Positions 1 to 7,176 of a stretch of 64,000 nt of DNA are shown in pieces (position 1 is the stretch's first letter; the number at the start of each line of letters is the position of its first letter). The DNA comes from Aquitalea aquatica (GTDB lineage Bacteria > Pseudomonadota > Gammaproteobacteria > Burkholderiales > Chromobacteriaceae): contig NZ_JACERN010000039.1 in the NCBI RefSeq assembly GCF_013911085.1, forward strand, positions 124,001 to 188,000. The letters run 5' to 3'. A program made the position numbers and the translations under genes. A model generated the notes under the pieces. The model was not told the origin of the DNA. It saw nothing but the letters and a program-made list of their open reading frames with translations, and ran no database searches.

Positions 1-654
1 GAAATGGCGCATCAGGTCTACTTTCTCCCATTGGCGCAGCTCACTGCAGCGGTGTATGCCCAGCTGTTTCAGCTGTGCCGCCGTCACCTTGCCCACCCCG
101 TGGATCTTTTCCACCGGCAGACCCAGTACAAAACTGTCGACATCCTGTGGCCGGATCACCAGTTGGCCGTCCGGCTTGTTCCAGTCACTGGCGATCTTGG
201 CCAGGAATTTGTTGGGGGCAATGCCGGCCGAGGCGGTGATGCCGACTTCTGCCTGGATCTGCCGGCGAATGGCTGCGGCCATGCGGGTGGCGCTGCCCTG
301 CTCATGTGGCTGACAGCTGACATCCAGATAGGCCTCGTCCAGCGACAGCGGTTCGATCAGCGGGGTGTAGCGCTCGTAGATGGCCATGATCTGCTGGCTG
401 GCCTCGCGATAGCGGCGCATGTCCGGCGGCAGGATGATGAGCTGTGGACACAGCCGCAAGGCACGCGCCGAAGACATTGCACTGTGCACACCAAAGCGGC
501 GGGCGATGTAGTTGCAGGTGGCAATGACGCCGCGGCTGTCGGGCTGGCCACCTACCGCCAGCGGTACTTCGCGCAGGCTGGGGTCGTCGCGCATTTCGAT
601 GGCGGCATAGAAACAGTCGCAATCGACATGAATGATCTTGCGTTGCCCGGTCAT
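1..654 (-). CDS. dinB: DNA polymerase IV (DinB), 3' part outside window
   Basis: Y-family translesion polymerase that extends past damaged template bases at the cost of fidelity. The 218 codons visible give the N-terminal palm and fingers plus the start of the thumb. Catalytic carboxylates are visible: D11 in the strand HVDCDCFYA and D106-E107 in SLDEAYLDV, and the [13 protein letters not shown] helix-hairpin-helix segment follows near residue 190. The ATG at 654 gives the usual short N-terminus ([11 protein letters not shown]). The gene runs off the left edge, so the little-finger domain and clamp-binding tail are not seen. It lies 12 bp downstream of the SelT/W-like gene on the same strand and is probably cotranscribed with it. 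Confidence 0.93.
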   Translation of the reverse strand, partial: MTGQRKIIHVDCDCFYAAIEMRDDPSLREVPLAVGGQPDSRGVIATCNYIARRFGVHSAMSSARALRLCPQLIILPPDMRRYREASQQIMAIYERYTPLIEPLSLDEAYLDVSCQPHEQGSATRMAAAIRRQIQAEVGITASAGIAPNKFLAKIASDWNKPDGQLVIRPQDVDSFVLGLPVEKIHGVGKVTAAQLKQLGIHRCSELRQWEKVDLMRHF

Positions 655-666
655 GCGGCCTCGTGG

Positions 667-975
667 TCAGTCGGCTGCGCGTTCGCTGTGGCCCAGTGTC
701 TTGTCGGGTGCCACCCGGTCGCGTACCAGCTGTTTCAGCTGCTTGATGTCGGGAAAACCGCCATCGAGTTTGCGGTCCCACAGCGGCTGCTCATCGATGC
801 TGATGCGGAACACGCCACCGCTGCCGGGACGCAGCGCCACTTCGGCCACTTCTTTTTCAAAGGTGGTCAGCAGCTCTTGTGCCATCCAGGCGGCGCGCAG
901 CAGCCAGCGGCAGCCCGTGCAGTATTCAATGGCAATGCGGGGCAGGGAAGGCTGGGGTGTGCTGGGGGTATTCAT
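667..975 (-). CDS. SelT/SelW/SelH-family (Rdx-type) redox protein
   Basis: A 102-residue thioredoxin-like protein of the Rdx family. The N-terminal beta strand ends in the redox motif YCTGCRW (C19-T-G-C22), which replaces the CxxU of selenoprotein W; both positions are cysteine, so no selenocysteine insertion is needed. The GSGGVFRISID stretch near residues 52-62 is the other conserved block of the family. The molecular substrate is unknown; a thiol redox role is inferred. It sits immediately upstream of dinB (12 bp gap) and divergent from a candidate 6S-like RNA. The ATG at 975 is the only in-frame start that leaves room before CxxC. Confidence 0.85.
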   Translation of the reverse strand: MNTPSTPQPSLPRIAIEYCTGCRWLLRAAWMAQELLTTFEKEVAEVALRPGSGGVFRISIDEQPLWDRKLDGGFPDIKQLKQLVRDRVAPDKTLGHSERAAD

Positions 976-1007
976 GAGAGTCCGGCTTGAATGCAGTGCC
1001 GGATAGC

Positions 1008-1174
1008 ATAACGCAGAATGAGGAAAAATCCGCCGGTTCCCTGAGTCGATCTATTATTTGACGGGGCTTGACTGGCAAGACCCGTTCTCCTCCATCGTGT
1101 TGACTCTTTTAGTGCAGACTTGGCGCTTACTACTGTGTAGGGTAACCGGCGGACTGAGCAGTACAAAGCGTTGT
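1008..1174 (+). ncRNA. ssrS: Candidate 6S-like RNA
   Basis: No convincing protein gene lies between 976 and 1371, but the DNA can fold into a long rod. Arms 1029-1041 and 1140-1153 pair over 13 bp with one bulged base, enclosing about 98 nt; a second outer arm pairs 1008-1014 with 1168-1174. Inside, 1039-1050 reads CCCTGAGTCGAT, close to the conserved CCCUGAGCCGAUA block on the 5' side of the 6S central bubble, and the 3' side reads AGGGTAACCGGCGG, resembling the E. coli AGGGUUACAGCC segment. An inner ACGGG/CCCGT hairpin lies near 1070-1085. Size and architecture fit 6S RNA, which binds sigma70 RNA polymerase. The identity rests on memory of the motif; ends are approximate and no good promoter was recognised. 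Confidence 0.5.
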
Positions 1175-1288
1175 TCAACTCAATTCCCGGACGCCAGTGT
1201 GCCCAAGGATGGTGCGGCGGTAAAGCGATTACTCTAACAAAGGTCGAATGCTGCATTGCACGATGTCACATTGGCGCAACGTTGGGCA

Positions 1289-1311
1289 GAAAAATGCCCG
1301 CTTAAGCGGGC
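1289..1311 (-). terminator. Rho-independent terminator of the PCuAC gene
   Basis: GCCCGC (1296-1301) pairs with GCGGGC (1306-1311) around TTAA. Read on the minus strand the hairpin is followed by ATTTTTCT. It lies about 60 nt past the stop codon at 1372. Confidence 0.65.
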
Positions 1312-1371
1312 GGTTGCAATAATTGGCTAGAAAAATCAGCAGATTGGCAGGATTTATCTAGCCCAAAACCC

Positions 1372-1836
1372 TTAGTGTTCCATCGCCATCGGCGCGTCTT
1401 TTTCCACCAGCACTTCCACAGTCACCGTGCCGGCCTTGGCAAACTTCAGCGTCAGCGGGAAGCGTTCGCCCGCCTTCAGTGGCTGTTTCAGGCCGATCAG
1501 CATGATATGGTAGCCACCCGGGGCAAATTTCACTTCGCTACCGGCTGCCACGGCCACACCACCGCTCACTTCGCGCATGCGCATCACGCCGTTGTCGTTG
1601 AGATGCACATGCAGTTCGGCCTTGTCGGCGCGGGGGGTGCTGGCGGTCAGCAGGGTATCGGCTTCCTTGCCGGTGTTCTTGATGCTCAGGTAGGCGGCAC
1701 CGGTGGGGCTGGCTTCCGGCATGGCACGGCTCCAGGGGTGGCCCAGTTCCAGTGTGCCCAGCTTGAAGCTATGGGCAGAAACAGTGGCGGCCAGCAGCAG
1801 GCCGGCAAGCAGGGTCAGCAGTCGGGACAGGGACAT
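1372..1836 (-). CDS. Periplasmic copper chaperone, PCuAC (DUF461) family
   Basis: A 154-residue exported protein that carries Cu(I) in the periplasm, in this family often to assemble the CuA site of cytochrome oxidase. A signal peptide covers residues 1-21 (hydrophobic LLTLLAGLLLAATVSA). The copper ligands of the family signature are present: H76 and/or H78, M85 and M87, and H110-I-M112. I chose ATG 1836 rather than the upstream in-frame start at 1947 because only the shorter form starts with a signal peptide. No ScoI or oxidase gene is adjacent in the window. Transcribed away from marC; a TGTCGCA dyad lies in the shared upstream region. Confidence 0.9.
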   Translation of the reverse strand: MSLSRLLTLLAGLLLAATVSAHSFKLGTLELGHPWSRAMPEASPTGAAYLSIKNTGKEADTLLTASTPRADKAELHVHLNDNGVMRMREVSGGVAVAAGSEVKFAPGGYHIMLIGLKQPLKAGERFPLTLKFAKAGTVTVEVLVEKDAPMAMEH

Positions 1837-1888
1837 GGAATTCTCCAGAAAATTTGCGCACAAATTAGCACAGTTCCACTGCGACCGC

Positions 1889-1907
1889 CTGCGACATAGT
1901 GTCGCAG
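1889..1907. promoter_or_regulatory. TGCGACA dyad between copper chaperone gene and marC
   Basis: CTGCGACA-TAG-TGTCGCAG is a perfect 8+3+8 inverted repeat. Further TGCGAC half-sites occur at about 1880 and 1923. It sits 53 bp upstream of the copper chaperone start and 109 bp upstream of marC, a position suited to an operator. The cognate regulator is unknown. Confidence 0.45.
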
Positions 1908-2015
1908 CGGGCGGTGGGCGGATGCGACATGGCACAGCCATGGACACGACGTCGGGCTGGTATTTGCCCGGCAGATTATTATAATCGTCGGCTTATATTC
2001 AATGGCCCTGGCATC

Positions 2016-2660
2016 ATGCTTGAAACCCTGTCGCTGAAGTTCCTGTTTGGTGGTTTGCTCAGTTTGCTGACCATCACCAACCCGCTGTCCAAGATTCCGC
2101 TGTTCATTTCACTGACCCAGCAGATGAACGACGCCGGCCGTGCCAATCAGGCGCGCCGTGCCTGCCTGTTTGCGGCGGCCATCATGTTGGTCAGCCTGCT
2201 GGCCGGTAACCTGATCATGGCGGCCTTCGGCATTTCCTACGGTGCACTGCGCATTGCCGGCGGGCTGGTGGTGGCAGTGCTGGGCTATCGCATGCTGTTT
2301 CTGTCGCAGGACCCCGGCATGGCCCCCAAGACCAGTGAGCGCGAGGACTATGCCTTTTTCCCCTTGGCCATGCCTGGTATCAGCGGGCCGGGGACCATCG
2401 CGGTGGTGATCGGCATTTCCACCGAAATCGCCGAGCTATCTGGCTGGCCGGCCAAGGCACTGGCCTTCGGCATGACTTTTGTGGCGATTGCTGGCACCAG
2501 TGTCGGCATGTGGCTGGTGCTGCGCTCCTCGGCCATGATCTCGGCCCGGCTGGGGCGTGGTGGGCGCGAGGTGACAACCCGGCTGATGGGCTTTTTGCTG
2601 ATCTGCGTTGGTGTGCAGTTTGTCGGCTCCGGCATCCGCACCTTCATGGCCGGCTCCTGA
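2016..2660 (+). CDS. marC: MarC-family integral membrane protein
   Basis: A 214-residue inner membrane protein with about six hydrophobic helices, matching the MarC/YhgN family. Conserved family stretches are TITNPLSKIPLF near residue 20 and PLAMPGISGPGTIAVV near residues 112-127. The transport substrate of this family is not established; older links to multiple antibiotic resistance have not held up. ATG 2016 gives the standard N-terminus MLETLSLKFLFGG; an upstream in-frame start at 1899 would add an unrelated arginine-rich leader. The symbol denotes the family. The next gene on this strand is an AraC regulator, preceded by a direct-repeat operator just after the marC stop. Confidence 0.82.
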   Translation: MLETLSLKFLFGGLLSLLTITNPLSKIPLFISLTQQMNDAGRANQARRACLFAAAIMLVSLLAGNLIMAAFGISYGALRIAGGLVVAVLGYRMLFLSQDPGMAPKTSEREDYAFFPLAMPGISGPGTIAVVIGISTEIAELSGWPAKALAFGMTFVAIAGTSVGMWLVLRSSAMISARLGRGGREVTTRLMGFLLICVGVQFVGSGIRTFMAGS

Positions 2661-2662
2661 CC

Positions 2663-2681
2663 GGGCGCAAGATCGTTCAAG
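2663..2681 (+). promoter_or_regulatory. Putative AraC binding site upstream of the AraC gene (copy 1)
   Basis: GGGCGCAAGATCGTTCAAG, containing CAAG-N7-CAAG, i.e. two half-sites 11 bp apart as expected for an AraC monomer pair. An exact second copy lies at 3578-3596. A possible -10 hexamer CAGAAT (2702-2707) begins 21 nt after the end of the site. Confidence 0.65.
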
Positions 2682-2739
2682 TTTTCCGCTGATGGTTGTG
2701 CCAGAATGAAGCGGACCCTGTTTGTTCCGGTTTCATACC

Positions 2740-3567
2740 ATGCCACTGCCTGAGCACGAGTTTTCCCGTTTCTTTCGCGCTGACGATATTGCGCCGCTGG
2801 AATGCCTGGATGCCTTTTACCGGCAGCAGGTGTTTGCGCCGCATTTCCACGAAGAATACGTAGTGAATGCCTTGCTGGCCGGGGCGCAGGCCTATCGTCA
2901 TCGCGGTGGCAATCATATTGCCGGGGTGGGGGCGCTGGTGCTGATGAATCCGGGCGAGGTGCATACTGGCGAGTGCGCGCACCAGCAAGGCTGGGCCTAT
3001 CGCGGCTTTTATCCCTCAGCACAGCTGATTGGCCGGCTGGCGGCAGAAATCAGCGGCCAGAGCGGTGTGACGCCGTATTTTCGTGAAACCGTGGTGGTCG
3101 ATCCGCCACTGGCTGCGCGGCTAAACCAGTTGCATCAGGTCTTGCGTGACAGCCGGGATACGCTGCAACGCGAAACGGCACTGTATGCGGTGTTCAGCCA
3201 GGTGGTGTTGCGGCATATGCAGATTGCCGAGCGGCCATTGCGGCCTTGGCCACAAGCGGTGGAGCGGGCGCGGCAGCTGCTGGCCGACTGCGTGGCAGAC
3301 AATCTGTCGCTGGCCACGCTGGCGCAGGCCGTGGGGCTGTCACCATGGCAGCTGAACCGGCAGTTTTCCCGCCATCTGGGCTTGCCGCCGGTGGCCTGGC
3401 GTAACCAACTGCGGGTAGTGCGTGCCAGACGCATGCTGGCCGATGGTCGCAGTCCGGCCAGCACTGCGCTGGAGCTGGGCTTTGCCGACCAGCCTCACCT
3501 GACCCGGGTGTTCCGGCACGCGCTAGGCATTACCCCGGCTGCCTATCAGCGCAGCGTGCGTGGCTGA
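2740..3567 (+). CDS. AraC-family transcriptional regulator with cupin sensor domain
   Basis: A 275-residue one-component regulator. Residues about 1-150 form an AraC-type cupin ligand domain with the typical FAPHFHEEYVVN and VLMNPGEVHTG blocks. Residues about 170-275 form two helix-turn-helix motifs, seen in LSLATLAQAVGLSPWQLNRQF and in STALELGFADQPHLTRVFR, ending in the family LGITPAAYQRS. An in-frame TTG at 2722 could add six residues, but ATG 2740 is the better start. It is flanked by two identical 19-bp repeats, one ahead of its own gene and one ahead of the gfa-azlCD operon. It therefore probably autoregulates and controls the downstream exporter. The inducer is unknown; an amino acid is a guess from azlCD. 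Confidence 0.9.
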   Translation: MPLPEHEFSRFFRADDIAPLECLDAFYRQQVFAPHFHEEYVVNALLAGAQAYRHRGGNHIAGVGALVLMNPGEVHTGECAHQQGWAYRGFYPSAQLIGRLAAEISGQSGVTPYFRETVVVDPPLAARLNQLHQVLRDSRDTLQRETALYAVFSQVVLRHMQIAERPLRPWPQAVERARQLLADCVADNLSLATLAQAVGLSPWQLNRQFSRHLGLPPVAWRNQLRVVRARRMLADGRSPASTALELGFADQPHLTRVFRHALGITPAAYQRSVRG

Positions 3568-3577
3568 CAGCGGCCAA

Positions 3578-3596
3578 GGGCGCAAGATCGTTCAAG
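3578..3596 (+). promoter_or_regulatory. Putative AraC binding site upstream of gfa-azlCD (copy 2)
   Basis: An identical copy of the 19-bp element at 2663-2681. A possible -10 hexamer TAGGGT (3617-3622) again begins 21 nt after its end. The repeat of both sequence and spacing supports a shared activated-promoter geometry. Confidence 0.65.
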
Positions 3597-3652
3597 CCGC
3601 CGCGTGGATGGCATGGTAGGGTAAGGCTATTGCCATTCATCATTCTGTGCTC

Positions 3653-4048
3653 ATGTCTTATACCGGCTCCTGTCATTGCGGTGCAGTGCGTTTCCGGCTG
3701 CATGCCGAACCCGAAGAACTCACCACCTGCGACTGTTCACTGTGCGTAAAGAAAAATGCATTGATGACGCGGGTGCATGAAAGCCAGCTGGAGATGCTGT
3801 CCGGGGCTGATGCCCTGGTCGAGTACCGCTGGAACAGCGGCATTGCCCGCCATTTTTTCTGCAAGCATTGCGGTATCTACACCTTTCACCGCAAGCGCGC
3901 CATGCCGGATCACTTCGGCGTCAACATTCATTGCCTGGATGATTTTGACCATAGCAGTTTGCCGGTACGCGCTACCGAAGGGGCCAATATGAGCCTGCAT
4001 GGCAACAGCCTGCGCGATGTCTGGCCCGGCCCGCGGGAGGCATCATGA
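3653..4048 (+). CDS. GFA/CENP-V domain zinc protein
   Basis: A 131-residue single-domain protein of the Gfa family (glutathione-dependent formaldehyde-activating enzyme fold). Zinc ligands are visible as CHCGAVRF (C8, C10), CDCSLC near residues 28-33 and CKHCGIYTFHR near residues 72-82. Biochemical activity of most members is unproven, so formaldehyde handling should not be assumed. ATG 3653 (MSYTGSCHCG) was preferred to GTG 3647. The stop overlaps the azlC start (ATGA), so it is translationally coupled to the exporter genes and likely under the AraC site at 3578-3596. Confidence 0.88.
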   Translation: MSYTGSCHCGAVRFRLHAEPEELTTCDCSLCVKKNALMTRVHESQLEMLSGADALVEYRWNSGIARHFFCKHCGIYTFHRKRAMPDHFGVNIHCLDDFDHSSLPVRATEGANMSLHGNSLRDVWPGPREAS

Positions 4049-4761
4049 CGCAGGCCTTAAATCGTCGCGCACTGCTGCTGGAAGGCACGCGCGATACCGT
4101 GCCCATGCTGGTGGGGGCGGCACCATTCGGGGTGATCTTCGGTACGCTGGCCATTGCCGCCGGCCTGTCCAGTGCTACGGCCATCGGCATGTCGGTGCTG
4201 GTGTTTGCCGGTTCTTCGCAGTTCATCGGTGTCAGCCTGATCGGGGCCGGCACCGCCTTGCCGGTGCTGTGGCTGACTACCTTTGTGGTGAATCTGCGCC
4301 ATGCGCTGTACAGCGCCACCTTGCTACCCTTTGCCCGCGATTGGCCACTGCGCTGGCGCTGGCCGCTGGCGTTCTGGCTAACCGATGAAACCTTTGCCGT
4401 GGTTGAACACCGCTTTCGCACCAAAGGTGCCGAGGGTGGCCAGTGGTACTGGCTGGGCTCGTCGCTGGCGATGTATGGCAACTGGCTGCTGTGGACGGTA
4501 GTGGGGGTGAGCCTGGGACAGTCGCTGCCGGGCCTTGCCAATCTGGGGCTGGATTTCGCCATGGGGGCGACCTTTGCCGCCATTGTGGCACCGCAGCTCA
4601 AGCGCCGGCCGGCGCTGGGCGCCGCCGTGGCCGCTGGAGTGGTGGCCATGCTGGGGCGTGGCCTGCCCTACAAGCTGGATCTGATGCTGGCCGTGCTGGC
4701 CGGGGGAGTGAGCGGCCTGCTGCTGGAACAGCTGGCCAGGCGCAAGGAGCAGAGCACATGA
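4045..4761 (+). CDS. azlC: AzlC-family branched-chain amino acid exporter, large subunit
   Basis: A 238-residue polytopic inner membrane protein. Family hallmarks are the N-terminal GAAPFGVIFGTLA stretch, VFAGSSQFIGVSLIGAG and VVNLRHALYSA. AzlC works with the small AzlD protein to export branched-chain amino acids or analogues (YgaZH in E. coli exports valine). The start overlaps the gfa stop and the end overlaps the azlD start, both as ATGA, giving a three-gene translationally coupled operon. Substrate specificity cannot be read from sequence. Confidence 0.9.
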   Translation: MTQALNRRALLLEGTRDTVPMLVGAAPFGVIFGTLAIAAGLSSATAIGMSVLVFAGSSQFIGVSLIGAGTALPVLWLTTFVVNLRHALYSATLLPFARDWPLRWRWPLAFWLTDETFAVVEHRFRTKGAEGGQWYWLGSSLAMYGNWLLWTVVGVSLGQSLPGLANLGLDFAMGATFAAIVAPQLKRRPALGAAVAAGVVAMLGRGLPYKLDLMLAVLAGGVSGLLLEQLARRKEQST

Positions 4762-5081
4762 ACCACTGGCTCGCCATCAGCGGCATGATGCTGCTGACCG
4801 TGTTGATTCGCGCCAGCTTTCTGGTGTTTGGCCAGCGGCTGACTTTCCCCGGCTGGCTGAACCGGGCACTGCACTATGTACCGCCGGCCGTGCTGTCCGC
4901 ACTGGTGGTGCCGATGGCCTTGGCCCCGGCCGGCACGGTGGATATCAGTCTGCATAATGCTTACCTGCCGGGCATCATCGTCGCCGCGCTGGTGGCCTGG
5001 AAAAGCGGCAAGACCTTGCTGGCGATTGTGGTCAGTTTTGTGGTGTACGGCCTGTGGCGTTGGGGCCTACTGCCCGGGTGA
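4758..5081 (+). CDS. azlD: AzlD-family small exporter subunit
   Basis: A 107-residue protein with about four hydrophobic segments and the family stretch LIRASFLVFG near residues 16-25, followed by LHYVPPAVLSALVVP. It partners with AzlC. ATG 4758 overlaps the azlC stop. Its last 50 bp overlap the 3' end of the convergent desaturase-like gene (stop at 5032), so the two mRNAs are complementary over coding sequence. Confidence 0.9.
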   Translation: MNHWLAISGMMLLTVLIRASFLVFGQRLTFPGWLNRALHYVPPAVLSALVVPMALAPAGTVDISLHNAYLPGIIVAALVAWKSGKTLLAIVVSFVVYGLWRWGLLPG

Positions 5082-5919
5082 GGGCTTCAGCCTGTTCCGG
5101 CGCGCCCAGCAGCAGGACCAGCCTGGCGCGCCAGTTATCGGCCTGCCAGGCTTCGCGCAGCATGTCGCGCCACTCCACCAGGCTGACCCATAGCGGGTTG
5201 AAGCTGTTCACCGGCTTGACCGTGCCATAGTCGCAGGGTTCATCGTCGCGCTCGGCCACGTAGCTGCCAAACAGCCGGTCCCAGATGCACAGCACTCCGG
5301 CATAGTTGCGGTCGATATAGCAGGGATTGCGTGCGTGGTGGCTGCGGTGGATGGACGGCGTGTTGAACACGTATTCCAGCCAGCCCAGCTTGGGGATGGC
5401 CTGGGTGTGCACAAAAAACTGGAAGGCCAGATTCAGCAGTACCACGCCGACCACCTGTTGCGGCGGAAAGCCCAGCCAGGCCAGCGGCAGCCAGAAGGCC
5501 CACATGCCGGCCAGCGGATACATCAGACTCTGGCGGAAAGCAGTGGAAAAATTCATCCGTGTCGAGCTGTGGTGCACGCTATGTGCCGCCCACAGCCAGC
5601 GTATGCGGTGGCTGGCGCGGTGAAACCAGTAATAGAGAAAGTCCTGCGCCAGAAACAGGCTAAAAAAGCTGAGCCAGCTGGCAGAAAAGTCGAACAGGCG
5701 GTGCTGCTGGTAGAGCCAGCCATAAAGCGGCAGCACCAACAGCCAGGCCAGCTTGTCGGCAGCCTGATGCAGCAAGGCGAGACAGGCATTGCACAGGCTG
5801 TCGCGCCAGTCATAGATATCACTGCGGCCCTGCCGCTGCCAGTAATACAGCTCCCAGCCTATGCAGCCCAGAAACAGCGGTGCCAGCGCCAATAGCAGCA
5901 ATTGCACGTCGAATTGCAT
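5032..5919 (-). CDS. Sterol desaturase / fatty acid hydroxylase family membrane protein
   Basis: A 295-residue integral membrane di-iron enzyme. The histidine clusters are in the expected order: H100-x3-H104 (FHRASH), H113-x2-H116-H117 (HSVHHS) and H191-x2-H194-H195 (HRSHH). Hydrophobic segments near residues 5-25, 57-72, 83-97 and 134-175 place them on the cytoplasmic face. Reaction type is oxygen-dependent hydroxylation or desaturation of a lipid; the actual substrate is unknown and sterols are unlikely in such a bacterium. Transcribed convergently with azlD and overlapping it by 50 bp. The next gene, rodA, is on the same strand and ends 156 bp upstream. Confidence 0.88.
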   Translation of the reverse strand: MQFDVQLLLLALAPLFLGCIGWELYYWQRQGRSDIYDWRDSLCNACLALLHQAADKLAWLLVLPLYGWLYQQHRLFDFSASWLSFFSLFLAQDFLYYWFHRASHRIRWLWAAHSVHHSSTRMNFSTAFRQSLMYPLAGMWAFWLPLAWLGFPPQQVVGVVLLNLAFQFFVHTQAIPKLGWLEYVFNTPSIHRSHHARNPCYIDRNYAGVLCIWDRLFGSYVAERDDEPCDYGTVKPVNSFNPLWVSLVEWRDMLREAWQADNWRARLVLLLGAPEQAEALTRAVGPNATGRTPQN

Positions 5920-6028
5920 GATGTCTTCCTCGTAGATGGCCTTGCGTCATCGCGCAAACGCTCGATTGGAGTTGTGGCTCTATTTCTACAGGAAGACGCA
6001 GTCTGCCGGCAACAGCTCTGCATGGACG

Positions 6029-6048
6029 CGGGGGCAAACTGGCCCCCG
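6029..6048 (-). terminator. Hairpin downstream of rodA, weak terminator candidate
   Basis: CGGGGGC (6029-6035) pairs with GCCCCCG (6042-6048) around AAACTG, 28 nt past the rodA stop. There is no T-run on either strand, so it may only stabilise the 3' end of the mre operon mRNA. Confidence 0.35.
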
Positions 6049-6075
6049 GCTGTGGCAGGAATGGCTGACCGGCAC

Positions 6076-7176
6076 TCAGCGCCGGGCGTTGCCTATGCTC
6101 ATCAGCATGCCCATGCCGACAAACAGGGTGACAGTGGCGGTGCCACCGTAGGAAACAAAAGGCAGTGGCACGCCGACTACCGGCAGGATGCCGGCCACCA
6201 TGCCCATGTTGACGAAGGCATAGACGAAGAAAGACAGGGTGATGGCACCGGCCATGGCGCGGCCGTACAGGGTTTGTGCGCCGGCGGTAATCAGCATGGC
6301 GCGGCTGAGCACCAGGGTGTACAGGAATACCAGCACCACATTGCCGACCAGGCCGAACTCTTCCGAATACACGGCGAAGATGAAGTCGGTGGTGCGCTCC
6401 GGAATGTAGTCCAGGTGGGTCTGGGTGCCGTTGAGCCAGCCCTTGCCCCAAGGGCCGCCTGAGCCGATGGCAATCATGGACTGGATGATGTGGTAGCCCG
6501 CGCCCAGTGGGTCTTCCATCGGGTCTATCATGGTCATTACCCGGCGGCGCTGGTAGTCGTGCAGCATGTTCCACACCACCGGCATGCAGGCACCTGCCGC
6601 CACCATGCCGCCCAGAATCACCTTCCACGGCAGGCCGACGAAGAACAGCACGAAAAAGCCGGAGGCGGCGATCAGCATGGTGGTGCCCAGATCGGGCTGT
6701 TTCAGTACCAGTGCACAGGGAATGGCGATCATCACTGCGGCTACCAGGTAATGCCACCAGCGCATCGACAGCTCGTATTTCTGGAAGAACCAAGCCAGCA
6801 TCATCGGCAGGGCGATCTTCATGATTTCCGAAGGCTGGATGCGGGTAATGCCCAGTTCCAGCCAGCGGGTGGAGCCGTTCACCGTTACCCCCTTGAAATG
6901 CACCGCCAGCAGCAGCACCACGCCAATGCCGTAAATGGGTGGGGCAAAGTTCATGATGCTTTGCGGCCGGCTGCGCGCCAGCAGCCACATGATGGTGAGC
7001 GACAGCAGGGTGTAGACCAGCTTGTTGTCGATCTTGTCCAGGCCCTGGTTATTGGCGGAATACAGCACCACCAGGCTGAGGGCGAAGATCAGTCCCAGAA
7101 ACAGCATCAGCGGGCCATCAAGCGGAGCCTTGATCGCCAGCCACAGCCGCCTAATCAGATGTGGCTGCAGAGTCAT
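6076..7176 (-). CDS. rodA: Rod shape-determining SEDS glycosyltransferase RodA
   Basis: A 366-residue polytopic protein of the SEDS family, which polymerises lipid II into glycan strands of the side wall together with PBP2. Conserved blocks are GSTRWLELGITRIQPSEIMKI near residues 100-120, the PDLGTTMLI segment, the HTDF-equivalent RTTDFIFAVYSEEFG loop near residue 275 and PFVSYGG near residue 340. It is the last gene of the mreBCD-mrdA-rodA operon. ATG 7176 lies 26 bp inside the end of mrdA, so the genes overlap and are probably coupled. A paralogue, ftsW, lies in the dcw cluster. Confidence 0.95.
   Translation of the reverse strand: MTLQPHLIRRLWLAIKAPLDGPLMLFLGLIFALSLVVLYSANNQGLDKIDNKLVYTLLSLTIMWLLARSRPQSIMNFAPPIYGIGVVLLLAVHFKGVTVNGSTRWLELGITRIQPSEIMKIALPMMLAWFFQKYELSMRWWHYLVAAVMIAIPCALVLKQPDLGTTMLIAASGFFVLFFVGLPWKVILGGMVAAGACMPVVWNMLHDYQRRRVMTMIDPMEDPLGAGYHIIQSMIAIGSGGPWGKGWLNGTQTHLDYIPERTTDFIFAVYSEEFGLVGNVVLVFLYTLVLSRAMLITAGAQTLYGRAMAGAITLSFFVYAFVNMGMVAGILPVVGVPLPFVSYGGTATVTLFVGMGMLMSIGNARR

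Noticed and set aside
972-1256. 94-codon minus-strand open frame in the selT-pcuC gap
   Set aside because: No family resemblance, overlaps the selT start and the better supported RNA fold on the other strand.
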